A stretch of 64,000 nucleotides of DNA from Pedobacter cryoconitis (GTDB lineage: Bacteria > Bacteroidota > Bacteroidia > Sphingobacteriales > Sphingobacteriaceae): NCBI RefSeq assembly GCF_001590605.1, contig NZ_CP014504.1, forward strand, positions 2,356,001-2,420,000. Direction: 5' to 3'. The notes below the pieces were generated by a model. The model ran no database searches. It was not told the DNA's origin and worked only from the letters and a program-made list of their open reading frames with translations. The translations under genes were made by a program, and so were the position numbers. Below are positions 51,694 to 61,200 of this stretch, one piece after another (within the stretch, counting starts at the first letter, position 1; every line of letters starts with the position of its first letter).

Positions 51694-51711
51694 GCCTGAA
51701 TTTTTCACGGG

Positions 51712-51752
51712 CATAAAAACGAAAAGATCAGCCTTATGGAGATAAGGCTGAT
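51712..51752 (-). terminator. Terminator of the SRPBCC gene
   Basis: ATCAGCCTTAT (51727-51737) and its complement (51742-51752) form an 11-bp stem with a GGAG loop; on the minus strand a T-rich tract (CTTTTCGTTTTT) follows. Confidence 0.85.
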
Positions 51753-51775
51753 TCTAAATCCAGTTAAAAACGGTT

Positions 51776-52219
51776 TTATAGCTCGTTTTCAGCCAACTCC
51801 TTAATCTTCTCATTCATTAATACAAACCCTCTTTTCGTATTGTTATTAAGCTGTCCTTTTAGAAACGGAACCAATATCCCTTTGAATTTTTCACTTTGTA
51901 AAAGTGTGGTTGTCCCATCACCATTATCCACCAGTTCAAATTGATGTTCGCCATCAAAGATCCCAGAGAATAAAAGCCGGCCAATCCACCTGAACTCTTT
52001 ATTCTTCTCAAAAGCCAGAACTTTAGGTTTAAAAGTCATGCCATTTGCATCAGGCGGTGCAATTTGTACAGTAATTTGATTCCCAACCTTAACTTCTCCC
52101 CGGAGAGATTTGATAAAAGGGTTCCATTTCGGATAGTTATCAAAATCAATTAATATCTTCCAAACCTGTTGAGGCTTTGCGTGAATCAGAATTGCTGTTT
52201 TAATTTCTGTTGTTATCAT
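51776..52219 (-). CDS. SRPBCC (START-like) ligand-binding protein
   Basis: 147 residues. The opening TAILIHAKPQQVWKILIDFDNYPKWNPFIKSL is the classic SRPBCC/polyketide-cyclase-like start; the rest gives the helix-grip fold with FDGEHQFELVDNGDGTTTLLQSEKFKG and a C-terminal long helix. Binds a small hydrophobic ligand; no catalytic residues evident. It follows the Crp-type gene by 84 bases and has a strong terminator, so it may be the last gene of the photosensory operon, or stand alone. Confidence 0.85.
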   Translation of the reverse strand: MITTEIKTAILIHAKPQQVWKILIDFDNYPKWNPFIKSLRGEVKVGNQITVQIAPPDANGMTFKPKVLAFEKNKEFRWIGRLLFSGIFDGEHQFELVDNGDGTTTLLQSEKFKGILVPFLKGQLNNNTKRGFVLMNEKIKELAENEL

Positions 52220-52303
52220 CAGACCGTTATCTTATCGTATTATGAACTACTGATACAAAGGTCTTCAATAACTAACTAAGCCTACTTGATAAAAATCAAG
52301 AAT

Positions 52304-52876
52304 TTACGAAAGTTGTTTTTTCCTGATCCTGCTAAATGTTTCAGGAGTCATCCCTAACATAGAAGCAATGTATTGTAAAGGAACCTGGTTAAACAATTCC
52401 TTATGCTGTTCAAAAAACAAACTATACCGCTGCTCTGCCGTCATAGAGAGATGTGCAAAAACCCGGTCTTCCAAAGTAGTAAAACATCGGGTGATGAATA
52501 ACTTCTCCAACTCCCGCCATTTGGGTACGAGCTTCCCAATCCGGTTATAATCGTCTCTGCTGATCGTATACAAGACTACATCAGTCAATGCCTGGATATT
52601 CCAGCGGGCAGGGACATCAAAAATAAAACCTGCCAGATCCGTTAGAAAATAATTCTTTGTACAAATCCACTGCGTCACTTCTTTATCGGGTGTAACCGCA
52701 AAAACCCTTAACAAACCAGCTTGTACAAAACTTAACTTATCGGCAGGCTTACCGGCCGACATAAAGTATGCTCCTTTTTTCAGCACCGAGCGTTTAAATA
52801 AAGAACTGATGTTTTTTAAATCATCTCCCTCAACCTTGCCAAAATAAGTTGTAATATGTTTTTCAAGCGCTGTCAT
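52304..52876 (-). CDS. Crp/Fnr-family transcriptional regulator
   Basis: 190 residues. Cyclic-nucleotide-binding-like domain at about 10-125 (KKGAYFMSAGKPADKLSFVQAG), central helix, and C-terminal winged helix (PLQYIASMLGMTPETFSRIRKKQL). It lacks the Arg-Ser pair of true cAMP sites, as do most Bacteroidota members of this type. Its start is three bases after the stop of the giant kinase gene, so it is co-transcribed and may be the output of that pathway. Targets unknown. Confidence 0.85.
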   Translation of the reverse strand: MTALEKHITTYFGKVEGDDLKNISSLFKRSVLKKGAYFMSAGKPADKLSFVQAGLLRVFAVTPDKEVTQWICTKNYFLTDLAGFIFDVPARWNIQALTDVVLYTISRDDYNRIGKLVPKWRELEKLFITRCFTTLEDRVFAHLSMTAEQRYSLFFEQHKELFNQVPLQYIASMLGMTPETFSRIRKKQLS

Positions 52877-52879
52877 TTG

Positions 52880-55800
52880 CTATTCATCATGCTTTTCTGC
52901 CCCATTTATTGGTATTTGAAACCAAAACTCTGAGCCTTCATTTTCAACACTGTCGACACCGATCTGGCCTCCATGTCTGCTAATGATCTCTGCACAAATA
53001 TAAAGTCCCAATCCTAAACCAGAAAACATAGCAGAGACTGCATCAACTCTAAAAAAGCGGTCAAATACATTTTCAATTTTGTCTTTAGGGATACCAATTC
53101 CAAAATCTTTAATTGTTAGTCTCAAATCATCCCCAATCAATTCAGTATATATCCTTGCAAGTCTGCGTTTTGGAGAATATTTAATGGCATTGGATAAGAA
53201 ATTGTTCACCACTTGTTCTATTCTATGCCGGTCTCCATAAACCTGGATATCATCCAAATGATCAATGATAATTTCGTAATCTTCTGTTTGCCTGATATCA
53301 TCAATACACTCCTCCATGATGCTCTTGATATTAAAATGCGCATAGTTAAACTGCATTTTCCCAGCCTGTATTTTGGTCACGTCCAGCAGATCATTAACCA
53401 GTGATGTTAAATTACCAATCTGTTTTTCTGCCTTTCCAATCAGTGTCAGCATTTGGTTATTTTGCTGCGTTTTCTCCGCAAATCTTAATGCCAACTGTAA
53501 AAACCCTTTAATACTGGTAATCGGAGTTTTTAATTCATGACTTGCAATACTCATGAATTCATCTTTTTTGTGCATGAGTTCTTTCGTAGTCTGTTGTGCT
53601 TTAAGCAAATCAGTCACATCAAAACCAAAAAAGGCTATCCCATCTACCTTACCATCTGCTGTATATACAGGAATAAAAGTAAAGTCAAACCAATGTTCAG
53701 CCACTCCATAACCTGGATGTTTATATTTGATATTAAAGGATTTGGCAATGTGCATCTCTCCGGTTTTTAACACCTGCTGTTCGATCTCAGCGATTGGTGA
53801 ACCGATGTATTTAGGATGTGCGACAGCAGAAGCTTGCCCAATAAAATCATCAGTCCCTACAAACTCATTAAATTTATTGTTTGTAAATTCATAAACCAGA
53901 TCTTTACCTCTGCGGATTGTAATTAATGCAGGTGCATTTTTGAAAATCCTGTAAAATTCTTCCTGCTGATCTTTAACCTGACGCTGAAGTTCTGCTCTTT
54001 TTTGCTCGGCAACTTTCTGCTCAGTAATATCAATAATATAAGTGACTGTTTCCGTACCCTTACCTAGCAATGCCGAACCAATCATCACAAAGATCCGGCT
54101 GCCATCTTTGCAGAGATATTCTTTTTCATAAGGTGGGCAAACCTCGTCAGTTCTCAGCCTCGACATGGCCTGTTCAGTAACTTGATAGTATTCCGGAGGT
54201 GTAATTTTAATCCAGTCCAACCCAGCATCCAGCTCTTCCTTACTGTAACCTATCATCCGTAAAAAGACATCGTTTGCATCTGCAATTAACCCGGTATCAA
54301 GATTTGAAAACATCATTCCAATCATATTGGAATGGAACACTTTTTCAAACTTTTCTTCACTTGAAGTCAGCTTTGCTTCAGTCTCAATCAGCCTGGTCAC
54401 ATCAACCATTGAGCCAACCATCCGGTATGGTGTATCAAAATCATCGTGCATAATTGATCCACGATCCAGGATCACAGCATAAGTTCCATCAAGCTTCTTT
54501 ACCCGATATTGTGCTGACCATTGTTTCTTATTCGTATTAATCGCTTCATAAACGCTATCCTGTACAACTTTTCTGTCTTCAGGATGTATTTTCTCAAACC
54601 AGAACCCAATGTTACTATTCTCTCCGGCAGACTCATAACCGAACATGGAATTGAAATTATCGCTTCTCCACATGGTGTTGTCAACAAGGCTCCAATCCCA
54701 TATGGTATCATTGGTTGCTCTGGAAACCTGACCAAACCGTTCTTCGCTTTCAGAAAGTTCCTGAGTACGTTCTGCAACCTTAATTTCCAGCTCTGTATTC
54801 AAGCTTTTTAAACTCTCTCTGGCAATAATCAGCTCATTATAATTCTTCTTTAACCTGTCTTCAGCAGCTTTCTGATTGGTGATATCAGACAAAGTAGCGA
54901 CAAAGCCGTCCGACATTTTTACCGCGACAATCTTATACCAGCTTCCAGCAGCATCCTGGAACTCAGTCTCAATATTCCTACCCTTTTCTACCAGGTTTAC
55001 ATACTTTGTAAATAAGCTTCCTTGAATTAACTCAGGAAGCTGTTTAACTAACAGTGCATTTTCGAGTTCAGTTTTATCTTTCTGAAGTAGATTTAAAGCA
55101 GACTCATTGAAAGATGTACATTTAAAATCAACAATAATCCCTTCCTTATTACGAATGGTGGCAAAAGCAAGAATACCATTTAAACTCGCATTAAAAACAC
55201 CGGAAATAATATTATTCAGCTCTGTAATATGTGTAATATCTACAAATGTAATCACCGCACCATCCCTCTTTTTATCCTTACGGATATATGGCATGATCCG
55301 CATCAAATTCCTTTTGCCGTTCTTAAGTGTCACTTCTTTTTCAATAACCGCCCCACCTGATAAAACTGAACTTACGTCCGTAATCAGATTTTCAGCGATC
55401 AGGTTAGTCGAGATCTGAACAAAAGAACGCCCAATGTCTGCTTCAATCATATTGATAATATGGATAGCAGCCGCATTAAATTTACGGATGTTAAGGTTTG
55501 AATCTAAAAATATCTGGCCAATATCTGTACTGCTGAAGTAATTATCCAGGTCATCATTCAATTCAACAAGCTCCTTAATTTTTACCTGGTGTTCAGTATT
55601 CAGCGTATAAAGTTCTTCATTCAAAGATTGCAGCTCCTCATTTCCTGACTGCAATTCTTCGTTCGCTGAGAGCAATTCTTCATTGGTTGACTGGAGCTCT
55701 TCATTGGTTGTCTCCATTTCTTCCATAGCCAGCTGAAGATTGCTCCTGCTCTCGTTTAACTCTGCTTCCAGTTCAAACACATACTCATCATACTGTACTG

Positions 55801-57712
55801 AAGATAATGGAGAATTATTGGCTTCCTCTTTATCATGGACAAAGTCAACCGGATGTGCAGTAAAAGCTAGCATTGTATATCCAGTCTCATCGGGTGGCTG
55901 AATAGCTATATTGAGCAATGATGGATTTTCATCCCGGTTGATTTTCAGCTTATTTAAATGTACCGGGATATTCTCTTTCCATACTTTTCTTAAAGCAGTA
56001 TTCAGGACAACAGCGATTTCTTTAGGGACCATTTTCAGAATATTCAATTCAATTTTCTGATCTGGCAAGGACAAAAAGTTCTTATAATTTCCTATTGCTT
56101 CCTTAATAATATATCCCTTATCAATAAATACACCTGCATATCCAAGCTCTTCAATAATAAACTTGTTGAAACGCTTTTCTACTGGACTTTGAACTGGTTC
56201 AGGTATAGTTTTCCCGCTTTTATCATCTGAGATCAGTAATCTTCCAGAAGTATTATAAGTATTAAATGAAGAATAATTGATCGCCCCGGATTTCTGATAG
56301 ATTTTCCATTTATCCGCAGTTTCCGAAATTCCTCCCTTTAAAACGTGCGCAGTCTCGCTGGAACCTAAAAACAAATATCCCCCCTTATTCAGTGAAAAAT
56401 GCAAAGTAGAAAGCACTTTTTCCTGTAGGGCCTTGTTCATATAAATCAGCATGTTCCTGCAACTCACCAGGTCATTCTTTATAAAAGGAGGTGACTTGAT
56501 CACGTCATGTTTCACAAAAACCAATTGTTTTCTGATTGCAGGGCTCACACTATAAAAATCGCCTTCCTGAGTGAAGTATTTTTTAAATAGTGCAGGTGGT
56601 ATTTCTTTTTTAATATTTTCCGGGTACTGATTTTTAGAAGCTATTTCTATTGCTTTATCATCAATGTCTGTAGCAAAAATCTTTACTTCCAGTGACTTAC
56701 CTGCCTTTTCCAGGCATTCATTGATCAGAATAGCCATCGTATAGGCTTCCTGACCTGTACTGCAAGCACAAATCCATACTTTCAGGATCTCCCTTTCTTT
56801 CTTGTTACTGATAATATCCGGAAGGATCGTTTTTTCCAGGAATTCAAAATGGTCTTTATCTCTGAAAAACTTAGTGACACCTATTAAAAAATCTTGTCCA
56901 AGTATCTTTACTTCTGTAATATTATCTTTTAAAAACCCGATATAATCTTCCAGCGTATCGAAACCATTTTCGTTCATCCGCCGCCCAATACGCCTGATAA
57001 TTGTTGGTGTTTTATACAGATTAAAATTATTACCGCTTTGCTCATGTACCATTTTAAAAATGGTATCCAGCATGCTTCCATCTATGTGGTTATGATCCAG
57101 TACTGCTAACGGATCTTCATTGACATGGTTCAGCAATTCCTGGAACATTTTAGCGGGAGACAGAATATAATCCGCTTCTCCCAATGCAATGGCGCTATTA
57201 GGCATTCCATCAAACTTAGCAGTGGACGGATCCTGAACCAGTACCATTCCACCCTCCTCTTTAATACTCTGAATCCCTTTAGTCCCATCAGTGCCGGTAC
57301 CGGAAAGAATAATGGCAATAGCCTTTTCTTTTTTGTCTTTGGCGAGTGTATGCAGAAATACATCCACAGCCATATTAGGGGCTTTAATTTTAGATTTATC
57401 AGCGAGTTTTAAACGGCCTTTACTCACCGTCATTAATTTGTTATTGGGAATAATGTAGACAAATCCTTGCTGTATCGGCATGTGATGAGCTGCCTCAATG
57501 ACCTGCATTTGTGTATGCTTGGAGACTAATTCTACCAATAAACTCTTATGGTCTGAAGAGAGATGCTGAATGACAACAAATGCAAAATCAGAACTTTGAG
57601 GCATGTGATCAAAAAACTCGTGAATAGCCTCCAGGCCACCAGCAGAGGCACCTATAGCGACAATGTATTGTGCATCTTCTTTTGAATAACTATTCTCCTG
57701 CTGATCCCGCAT
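52880..57712 (-). CDS. CheB-CheR-PAS histidine kinase (1610 residues)
   Basis: Domain order: CheB methylesterase (about 12-195; GASAGG Ser, IQHLSSDH His, GTGTDG Asp), CheR methyltransferase (about 215-480; CACSTGQEAYT SAM loop), a coiled-coil of Glu-rich ENEEL-type heptads (about 655-725), five or so PAS domains (about 730-1370), HisKA with phospho-His1392 (IASHELKTPITSIKGF) and HATPase (about 1490-1605; NNFLSNAIKYSPK, DFGIGIPKD, GLGLGLYI). No transmembrane segment: cytoplasmic. It starts 29 bases after the bacteriophytochrome gene, which lacks its own kinase, so it is the likely partner that turns light into phosphorylation. No receiver domain is attached. Confidence 0.92.
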   Translation of the reverse strand: MRDQQENSYSKEDAQYIVAIGASAGGLEAIHEFFDHMPQSSDFAFVVIQHLSSDHKSLLVELVSKHTQMQVIEAAHHMPIQQGFVYIIPNNKLMTVSKGRLKLADKSKIKAPNMAVDVFLHTLAKDKKEKAIAIILSGTGTDGTKGIQSIKEEGGMVLVQDPSTAKFDGMPNSAIALGEADYILSPAKMFQELLNHVNEDPLAVLDHNHIDGSMLDTIFKMVHEQSGNNFNLYKTPTIIRRIGRRMNENGFDTLEDYIGFLKDNITEVKILGQDFLIGVTKFFRDKDHFEFLEKTILPDIISNKKEREILKVWICACSTGQEAYTMAILINECLEKAGKSLEVKIFATDIDDKAIEIASKNQYPENIKKEIPPALFKKYFTQEGDFYSVSPAIRKQLVFVKHDVIKSPPFIKNDLVSCRNMLIYMNKALQEKVLSTLHFSLNKGGYLFLGSSETAHVLKGGISETADKWKIYQKSGAINYSSFNTYNTSGRLLISDDKSGKTIPEPVQSPVEKRFNKFIIEELGYAGVFIDKGYIIKEAIGNYKNFLSLPDQKIELNILKMVPKEIAVVLNTALRKVWKENIPVHLNKLKINRDENPSLLNIAIQPPDETGYTMLAFTAHPVDFVHDKEEANNSPLSSVQYDEYVFELEAELNESRSNLQLAMEEMETTNEELQSTNEELLSANEELQSGNEELQSLNEELYTLNTEHQVKIKELVELNDDLDNYFSSTDIGQIFLDSNLNIRKFNAAAIHIINMIEADIGRSFVQISTNLIAENLITDVSSVLSGGAVIEKEVTLKNGKRNLMRIMPYIRKDKKRDGAVITFVDITHITELNNIISGVFNASLNGILAFATIRNKEGIIVDFKCTSFNESALNLLQKDKTELENALLVKQLPELIQGSLFTKYVNLVEKGRNIETEFQDAAGSWYKIVAVKMSDGFVATLSDITNQKAAEDRLKKNYNELIIARESLKSLNTELEIKVAERTQELSESEERFGQVSRATNDTIWDWSLVDNTMWRSDNFNSMFGYESAGENSNIGFWFEKIHPEDRKVVQDSVYEAINTNKKQWSAQYRVKKLDGTYAVILDRGSIMHDDFDTPYRMVGSMVDVTRLIETEAKLTSSEEKFEKVFHSNMIGMMFSNLDTGLIADANDVFLRMIGYSKEELDAGLDWIKITPPEYYQVTEQAMSRLRTDEVCPPYEKEYLCKDGSRIFVMIGSALLGKGTETVTYIIDITEQKVAEQKRAELQRQVKDQQEEFYRIFKNAPALITIRRGKDLVYEFTNNKFNEFVGTDDFIGQASAVAHPKYIGSPIAEIEQQVLKTGEMHIAKSFNIKYKHPGYGVAEHWFDFTFIPVYTADGKVDGIAFFGFDVTDLLKAQQTTKELMHKKDEFMSIASHELKTPITSIKGFLQLALRFAEKTQQNNQMLTLIGKAEKQIGNLTSLVNDLLDVTKIQAGKMQFNYAHFNIKSIMEECIDDIRQTEDYEIIIDHLDDIQVYGDRHRIEQVVNNFLSNAIKYSPKRRLARIYTELIGDDLRLTIKDFGIGIPKDKIENVFDRFFRVDAVSAMFSGLGLGLYICAEIISRHGGQIGVDSVENEGSEFWFQIPINGAEKHDE

Positions 57713-57741
57713 ATCGGTCTTTATTTGTAATTTTTGCTTTT

Positions 57742-59268
57742 TTATTGTTGTGCTTGTTTAATTGTAAATTCGAAAAGGAAGCTTCTTAGTGATTCTGCAA
57801 CTTCCAGTTCATTTTTCGTCCAGGGCAGCGCTTGTTGTTCAACCGTTTGTTTCCATAATTCAAATGAAGTTCTTGGATGATATTTTTTTCCATCAGCAGT
57901 GAAGTTGATCGCCTGGTTAGGATCACCTCCCCAATCAATACTTTGAATAGCCTCTGGTCTGAAACACACCAGAAAATCACCGGGTGTTTGATTGATCGGT
58001 ATAAATAACACACCACTTGCTATGGCCGGATAACCGGCGGCGTCCTCATATAGCGCAGACAATGCGTTCGTTGAATATACGTTGTCTAAATTTTTACTTT
58101 CCAGCCATTGCATTAAATTATATAAATCAGTTTTGTAAGGGACATCCCCTTTTGTTTCTAATTTGCCATTCACTCTGATTAAAACACCTGAAGCATTAAA
58201 TAACTGCAGGATATCTACAGTATCATCTTTTAAAAGCCCCATAGCTATATCATCATGTGCATAAACCAAATCCGCTAATGCAACACGTTTCTCCTGAATT
58301 TGTTTAATAATTTTATAATCCTGCTTATTGATAATCAATGAAATTTTAGTAGAAATTACTTCCGACAGCCATTCAAATATAGAGCATAATTCGTAACTCA
58401 GGTACTTTGGTTCCAGGTGATGACAAGAAATAAGCCCCCATAATGTCTCATTATAAAGCACCCGGATTGACATGGAGGCTTTTACCTTCATATTTTTCAT
58501 ATACTCCAGATGTACTTTCGCAACTCCTCTCAAATTACAATCAGAAAGATCAATAAAAGCATTGGTGACAGGATTGATTACAGGATACAATCTGATTGCT
58601 TCATAATCGCGGTTAGAGATCAATCGGTAAGGATTTTTTAAATACATCTGTCTGGCCTGCTTAGGTACATCCGAAGCTGGAAAAGTTTGTCCTATATACT
58701 GATCAAGTCGCTCATCCTTTTCTTCTGCAATGACAGTACCATTCCAGTCACGGTCAAACTGATACATTAGTATCCCGTCAAATCCTGATAATTTACGCAA
58801 TTCATGAATAGCGATAGTACAAACTTCCTGCACGCTCTCCGCCTGATCAATAGCCGAACTGATATATTTTATCTCCTGATAGACATCAGCAAAACTTCTG
58901 TTTTGCGCTTCTTCTTGTTTTTCAAGTTCTATGATGATATAGTCTGCTCCAACATGTAATAAGGCCAGAAATAAATTTGCCCCCTCTTGTTCGTTAAATT
59001 GAAGATAAAGCGGTATTCTTTTGGCGATACCTGTTTGTATCAATCCTTCCATTTTCAGGAGATCTTCTTCCCGGATAAAATCAGCCAGTGGACTATTGAT
59101 CAGTTCTTCAAGTTTTTTACCCGTCAACTGCGTTACATTCTCACTTAACTGTATAATATTCAGATTGTTGTCAACAATTAATAAATAACCGTAGTCTTGT
59201 ATGGAGTTGATATGATGTAAGGGCAAACTTCCGCAGAAGTCAGAATCATAATTTTTTTTATCAGTCAT
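57742..59268 (-). CDS. Bacteriophytochrome photosensory protein without kinase domain
   Basis: 508 residues: PAS (about 10-120), GAF (about 140-310), PHY (about 320-505). Cys12 lies where bacteriophytochromes bind biliverdin; SIQDYGYLLIVD replaces IQPHGxLL. GAF has FPASDVPKQARQMYLKN (the PASDIP motif) and MSIRVLYNETLWGLISCHH with the conserved chromophore His. PHY has the tongue HPRTSFELWKQTV (PRxSF). It ends after PHY, so there is no histidine kinase or other output. A heme oxygenase gene is divergent 176 bases away and a kinase gene follows in the same operon. Senses red/far-red light. Confidence 0.9.
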   Translation of the reverse strand: MTDKKNYDSDFCGSLPLHHINSIQDYGYLLIVDNNLNIIQLSENVTQLTGKKLEELINSPLADFIREEDLLKMEGLIQTGIAKRIPLYLQFNEQEGANLFLALLHVGADYIIIELEKQEEAQNRSFADVYQEIKYISSAIDQAESVQEVCTIAIHELRKLSGFDGILMYQFDRDWNGTVIAEEKDERLDQYIGQTFPASDVPKQARQMYLKNPYRLISNRDYEAIRLYPVINPVTNAFIDLSDCNLRGVAKVHLEYMKNMKVKASMSIRVLYNETLWGLISCHHLEPKYLSYELCSIFEWLSEVISTKISLIINKQDYKIIKQIQEKRVALADLVYAHDDIAMGLLKDDTVDILQLFNASGVLIRVNGKLETKGDVPYKTDLYNLMQWLESKNLDNVYSTNALSALYEDAAGYPAIASGVLFIPINQTPGDFLVCFRPEAIQSIDWGGDPNQAINFTADGKKYHPRTSFELWKQTVEQQALPWTKNELEVAESLRSFLFEFTIKQAQQ

Positions 59269-59444
59269 GTTGAATTAAAAATCAGAGGTTAATTACACGC
59301 CAAGCTAGGTAAAGTATTTTATGGGTGTTTTTTTTCTTCACCAAATAATATACCAATTCCGATTTTTCATTTAGAATTTTTAAAGTTTCAATTGTAAGTG
59401 GTCCATATAAAATTCACTATTTTAGCCGCCATACAAAGACCATT

Positions 59445-59987
59445 ATGATCAGTTCAATAATTAAAGAGGCTACCATGCCTGCACATCAAAAACTGGAAAA
59501 AGAAGTTATTTTAAAGCTTAAAGCAATCCGTAGAGACGAAGATTATACAGCACTTCTCAAAAATTTCAATGACTATTTTAGTGCACTTGAAAATGCTATA
59601 ACACCTTATATTACACCAGAAATACTTTCAGATTTCCCACAAAGAAGGAATTCTGCTTATATCAAAAAAGATATTACCGAGCTGGGTGGAGATGCTGCTG
59701 CTGCAACAGGAATTGAGGTCCCTGAAATCAAAAATGCGTTGGACGCAATGGCTGCCTTATATGTGATGGAAGGTTCTATTATGGGCGGAAAAATCATTGT
59801 GCAAATGCTGGCTAAAGGTGGTGTTACCAAAGGGGTATCTTTCTTTTCGGGTTACGGTGAAGAGACTGGCAAGATGTGGGGAACATTTGTACAGGCTTTA
59901 GATCATACGGGCAAAAATGCAGCCGATGAAAACAGAGCGGTAGAAGTAGCCAATGAAACTTTCAATTGCTTCGCAAAAGTATTTTAA
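59445..59987 (+). CDS. bphO: Biliverdin-producing heme oxygenase
   Basis: 180 residues, all-helical heme oxygenase fold. Proximal His14 in EATMPAHQKLEKEV; distal helix LYVMEGSIMGGKIIVQML matches the LYVLEGSxLGG motif. Bacterial bphO enzymes are of this length. Opens heme to biliverdin, Fe2+ and CO; biliverdin would load the bacteriophytochrome encoded divergently at 57742-59268. Divergent layout over a shared 176-bp region suggests co-regulation. Confidence 0.9.
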   Translation: MISSIIKEATMPAHQKLEKEVILKLKAIRRDEDYTALLKNFNDYFSALENAITPYITPEILSDFPQRRNSAYIKKDITELGGDAAAATGIEVPEIKNALDAMAALYVMEGSIMGGKIIVQMLAKGGVTKGVSFFSGYGEETGKMWGTFVQALDHTGKNAADENRAVEVANETFNCFAKVF

Positions 59988-60034
59988 CCTCTTTTAGTTA
60001 AATAACCAGATGTGTTATCAACTACAACCTTTTA

Positions 60035-60082
60035 TATTCCTGCTTTCTTAGCAATAATTTTTTAGCCTGAGAAGCAGGAATA
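60035..60082 (+). terminator. Inverted repeat after bphO
   Basis: TATTCCTGCTT (60035-60045) and its complement (60072-60082) flank a 26-nt loop 50 bases after bphO. No U-tract; weak support as terminator. Confidence 0.4.
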
Positions 60083-60130
60083 GGCTTGATTATTGAAGGG
60101 AGAGAATAAATTTAACCAATCAATAATTTA

Positions 60131-60670
60131 ATGACAAACATTTTTAAACATTCCGCTGCCAAATTAGCCATAGCCGCTACCTCTATTTTACTATTGCAAT
60201 CCTGCGCCGAAACTGCCGACAAATTCTTTGATGTTGCGGTGTTAAACACGAATTTTGTATCCAGGTTTGCAACTCCTTCAATGGCGAAACAAATTGATGG
60301 AGCAACCCTTGAATTTCCAGATATCCCTTCTTCTAAGAAAAAAGGTGATGAGGCTGTTAATTCCATTAAAAATGATATTCTTTATATAGAAAAATCCCTG
60401 AAGGATGTCAAAGCTTTAAGTGCTAGCGGTGAACGCAAAGTCATCCAGGACCAGGCTGTAGATCTTTATGAGTATGTACTGCCCGTTTATAAAAATGAAT
60501 ATACTGCTTATGCCAAATTATGTGATGCAAAGGCTCCGCAAGAACAAAAAGATAAGCTCATCAAATCTATTGAAGAAAAATACAATACCGGATTTGAGAA
60601 GAAATACTCCATTTTATTAGAAAATGGTAAAGCATTCGCAGAAGAAAATAACCTGAACGTGAAATGGTAG
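60131..60670 (+). CDS. Hypothetical lipoprotein
   Basis: 179 residues with lipobox LQSC (Cys about residue 25). The mature part is helical and charged (SSKKKGDEAVNSIKNDILYI, ASGERKVIQDQAVDLYEYV), resembling small helical-bundle lipoproteins of unknown role. Its end overlaps the start of the next gene by 7 bases, so both are translated together, but no functional link is known. Confidence 0.75.
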   Translation: MTNIFKHSAAKLAIAATSILLLQSCAETADKFFDVAVLNTNFVSRFATPSMAKQIDGATLEFPDIPSSKKKGDEAVNSIKNDILYIEKSLKDVKALSASGERKVIQDQAVDLYEYVLPVYKNEYTAYAKLCDAKAPQEQKDKLIKSIEEKYNTGFEKKYSILLENGKAFAEENNLNVKW

Positions 60671-61200
60671 TAGAATTTTTCAGAAACAGAAAGAAATCAA
60701 TTAATTTATTATTGATATTATCAGGCATACTGTTAGTTATGCTGCTGATCCTGCTTTATAGCAGTGGAATCATTTCGGGTGGTATAATTATTGCTAAAGG
60801 CATCGCATTTTCTGCTATAGGAATTGTAATATTGGCTATCATCATCATCAAAACGATGATTTCCTTAAAAGATAAGTCCCCTTTAATTGTACTGAGCCCA
60901 GAAGGGATTACAGCAAAGGTTACTGCTGTGAGTAAAGCCGCTGGTTTAATTTTATGGGAAGATATTTCTGATATACAGCTTCACAAGGTTGGAGGAGATA
61001 CATTGATTACTTTGATCATTAATAATCCTGAGCCTTATTCAGCGAAAATCCGCAAAAAACTGACTTCAATTGCTTTGGAAAAAGATCAGGATTTGCAAAT
61101 TTATATGACTGCTTCAGTACTTGATATCAATGCAGGAGAACTTTTTGATCAGGTGACTGCCTATAGGGCTCAGCTAAATCCAGGAGTTGCTTCAATTTAA
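60664..61200 (+). CDS. STM3941-like membrane protein
   Basis: 178 residues. Two transmembrane helices (about 12-33 and 40-62), then a soluble PH-like beta domain with LSPEGITAKVTAVSKAAGLI and LWEDISDIQLHKVGGDTLI, the pattern of the STM3941 family (named after a Salmonella protein). Function unknown. Overlaps the upstream lipoprotein gene by 7 bases; a hairpin at 61271-61306 follows. Confidence 0.75.
   Translation: MVVEFFRNRKKSINLLLILSGILLVMLLILLYSSGIISGGIIIAKGIAFSAIGIVILAIIIIKTMISLKDKSPLIVLSPEGITAKVTAVSKAAGLILWEDISDIQLHKVGGDTLITLIINNPEPYSAKIRKKLTSIALEKDQDLQIYMTASVLDINAGELFDQVTAYRAQLNPGVASI

Larger units (their letters stand above)
51414..51775. other. Gene-free region with two terminators and a tRNA-like element
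   Basis: Between two minus-strand genes. From left: a minus-strand terminator (51500-51538), a plus-strand -7-like box TATCTTTG (51603-51610), a small hairpin with AAGTA/TACTT arms (51616-51632), a 56-nt tRNA-like element (51638-51693) and the minus-strand terminator of the SRPBCC gene (51712-51752). Confidence 0.6.
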
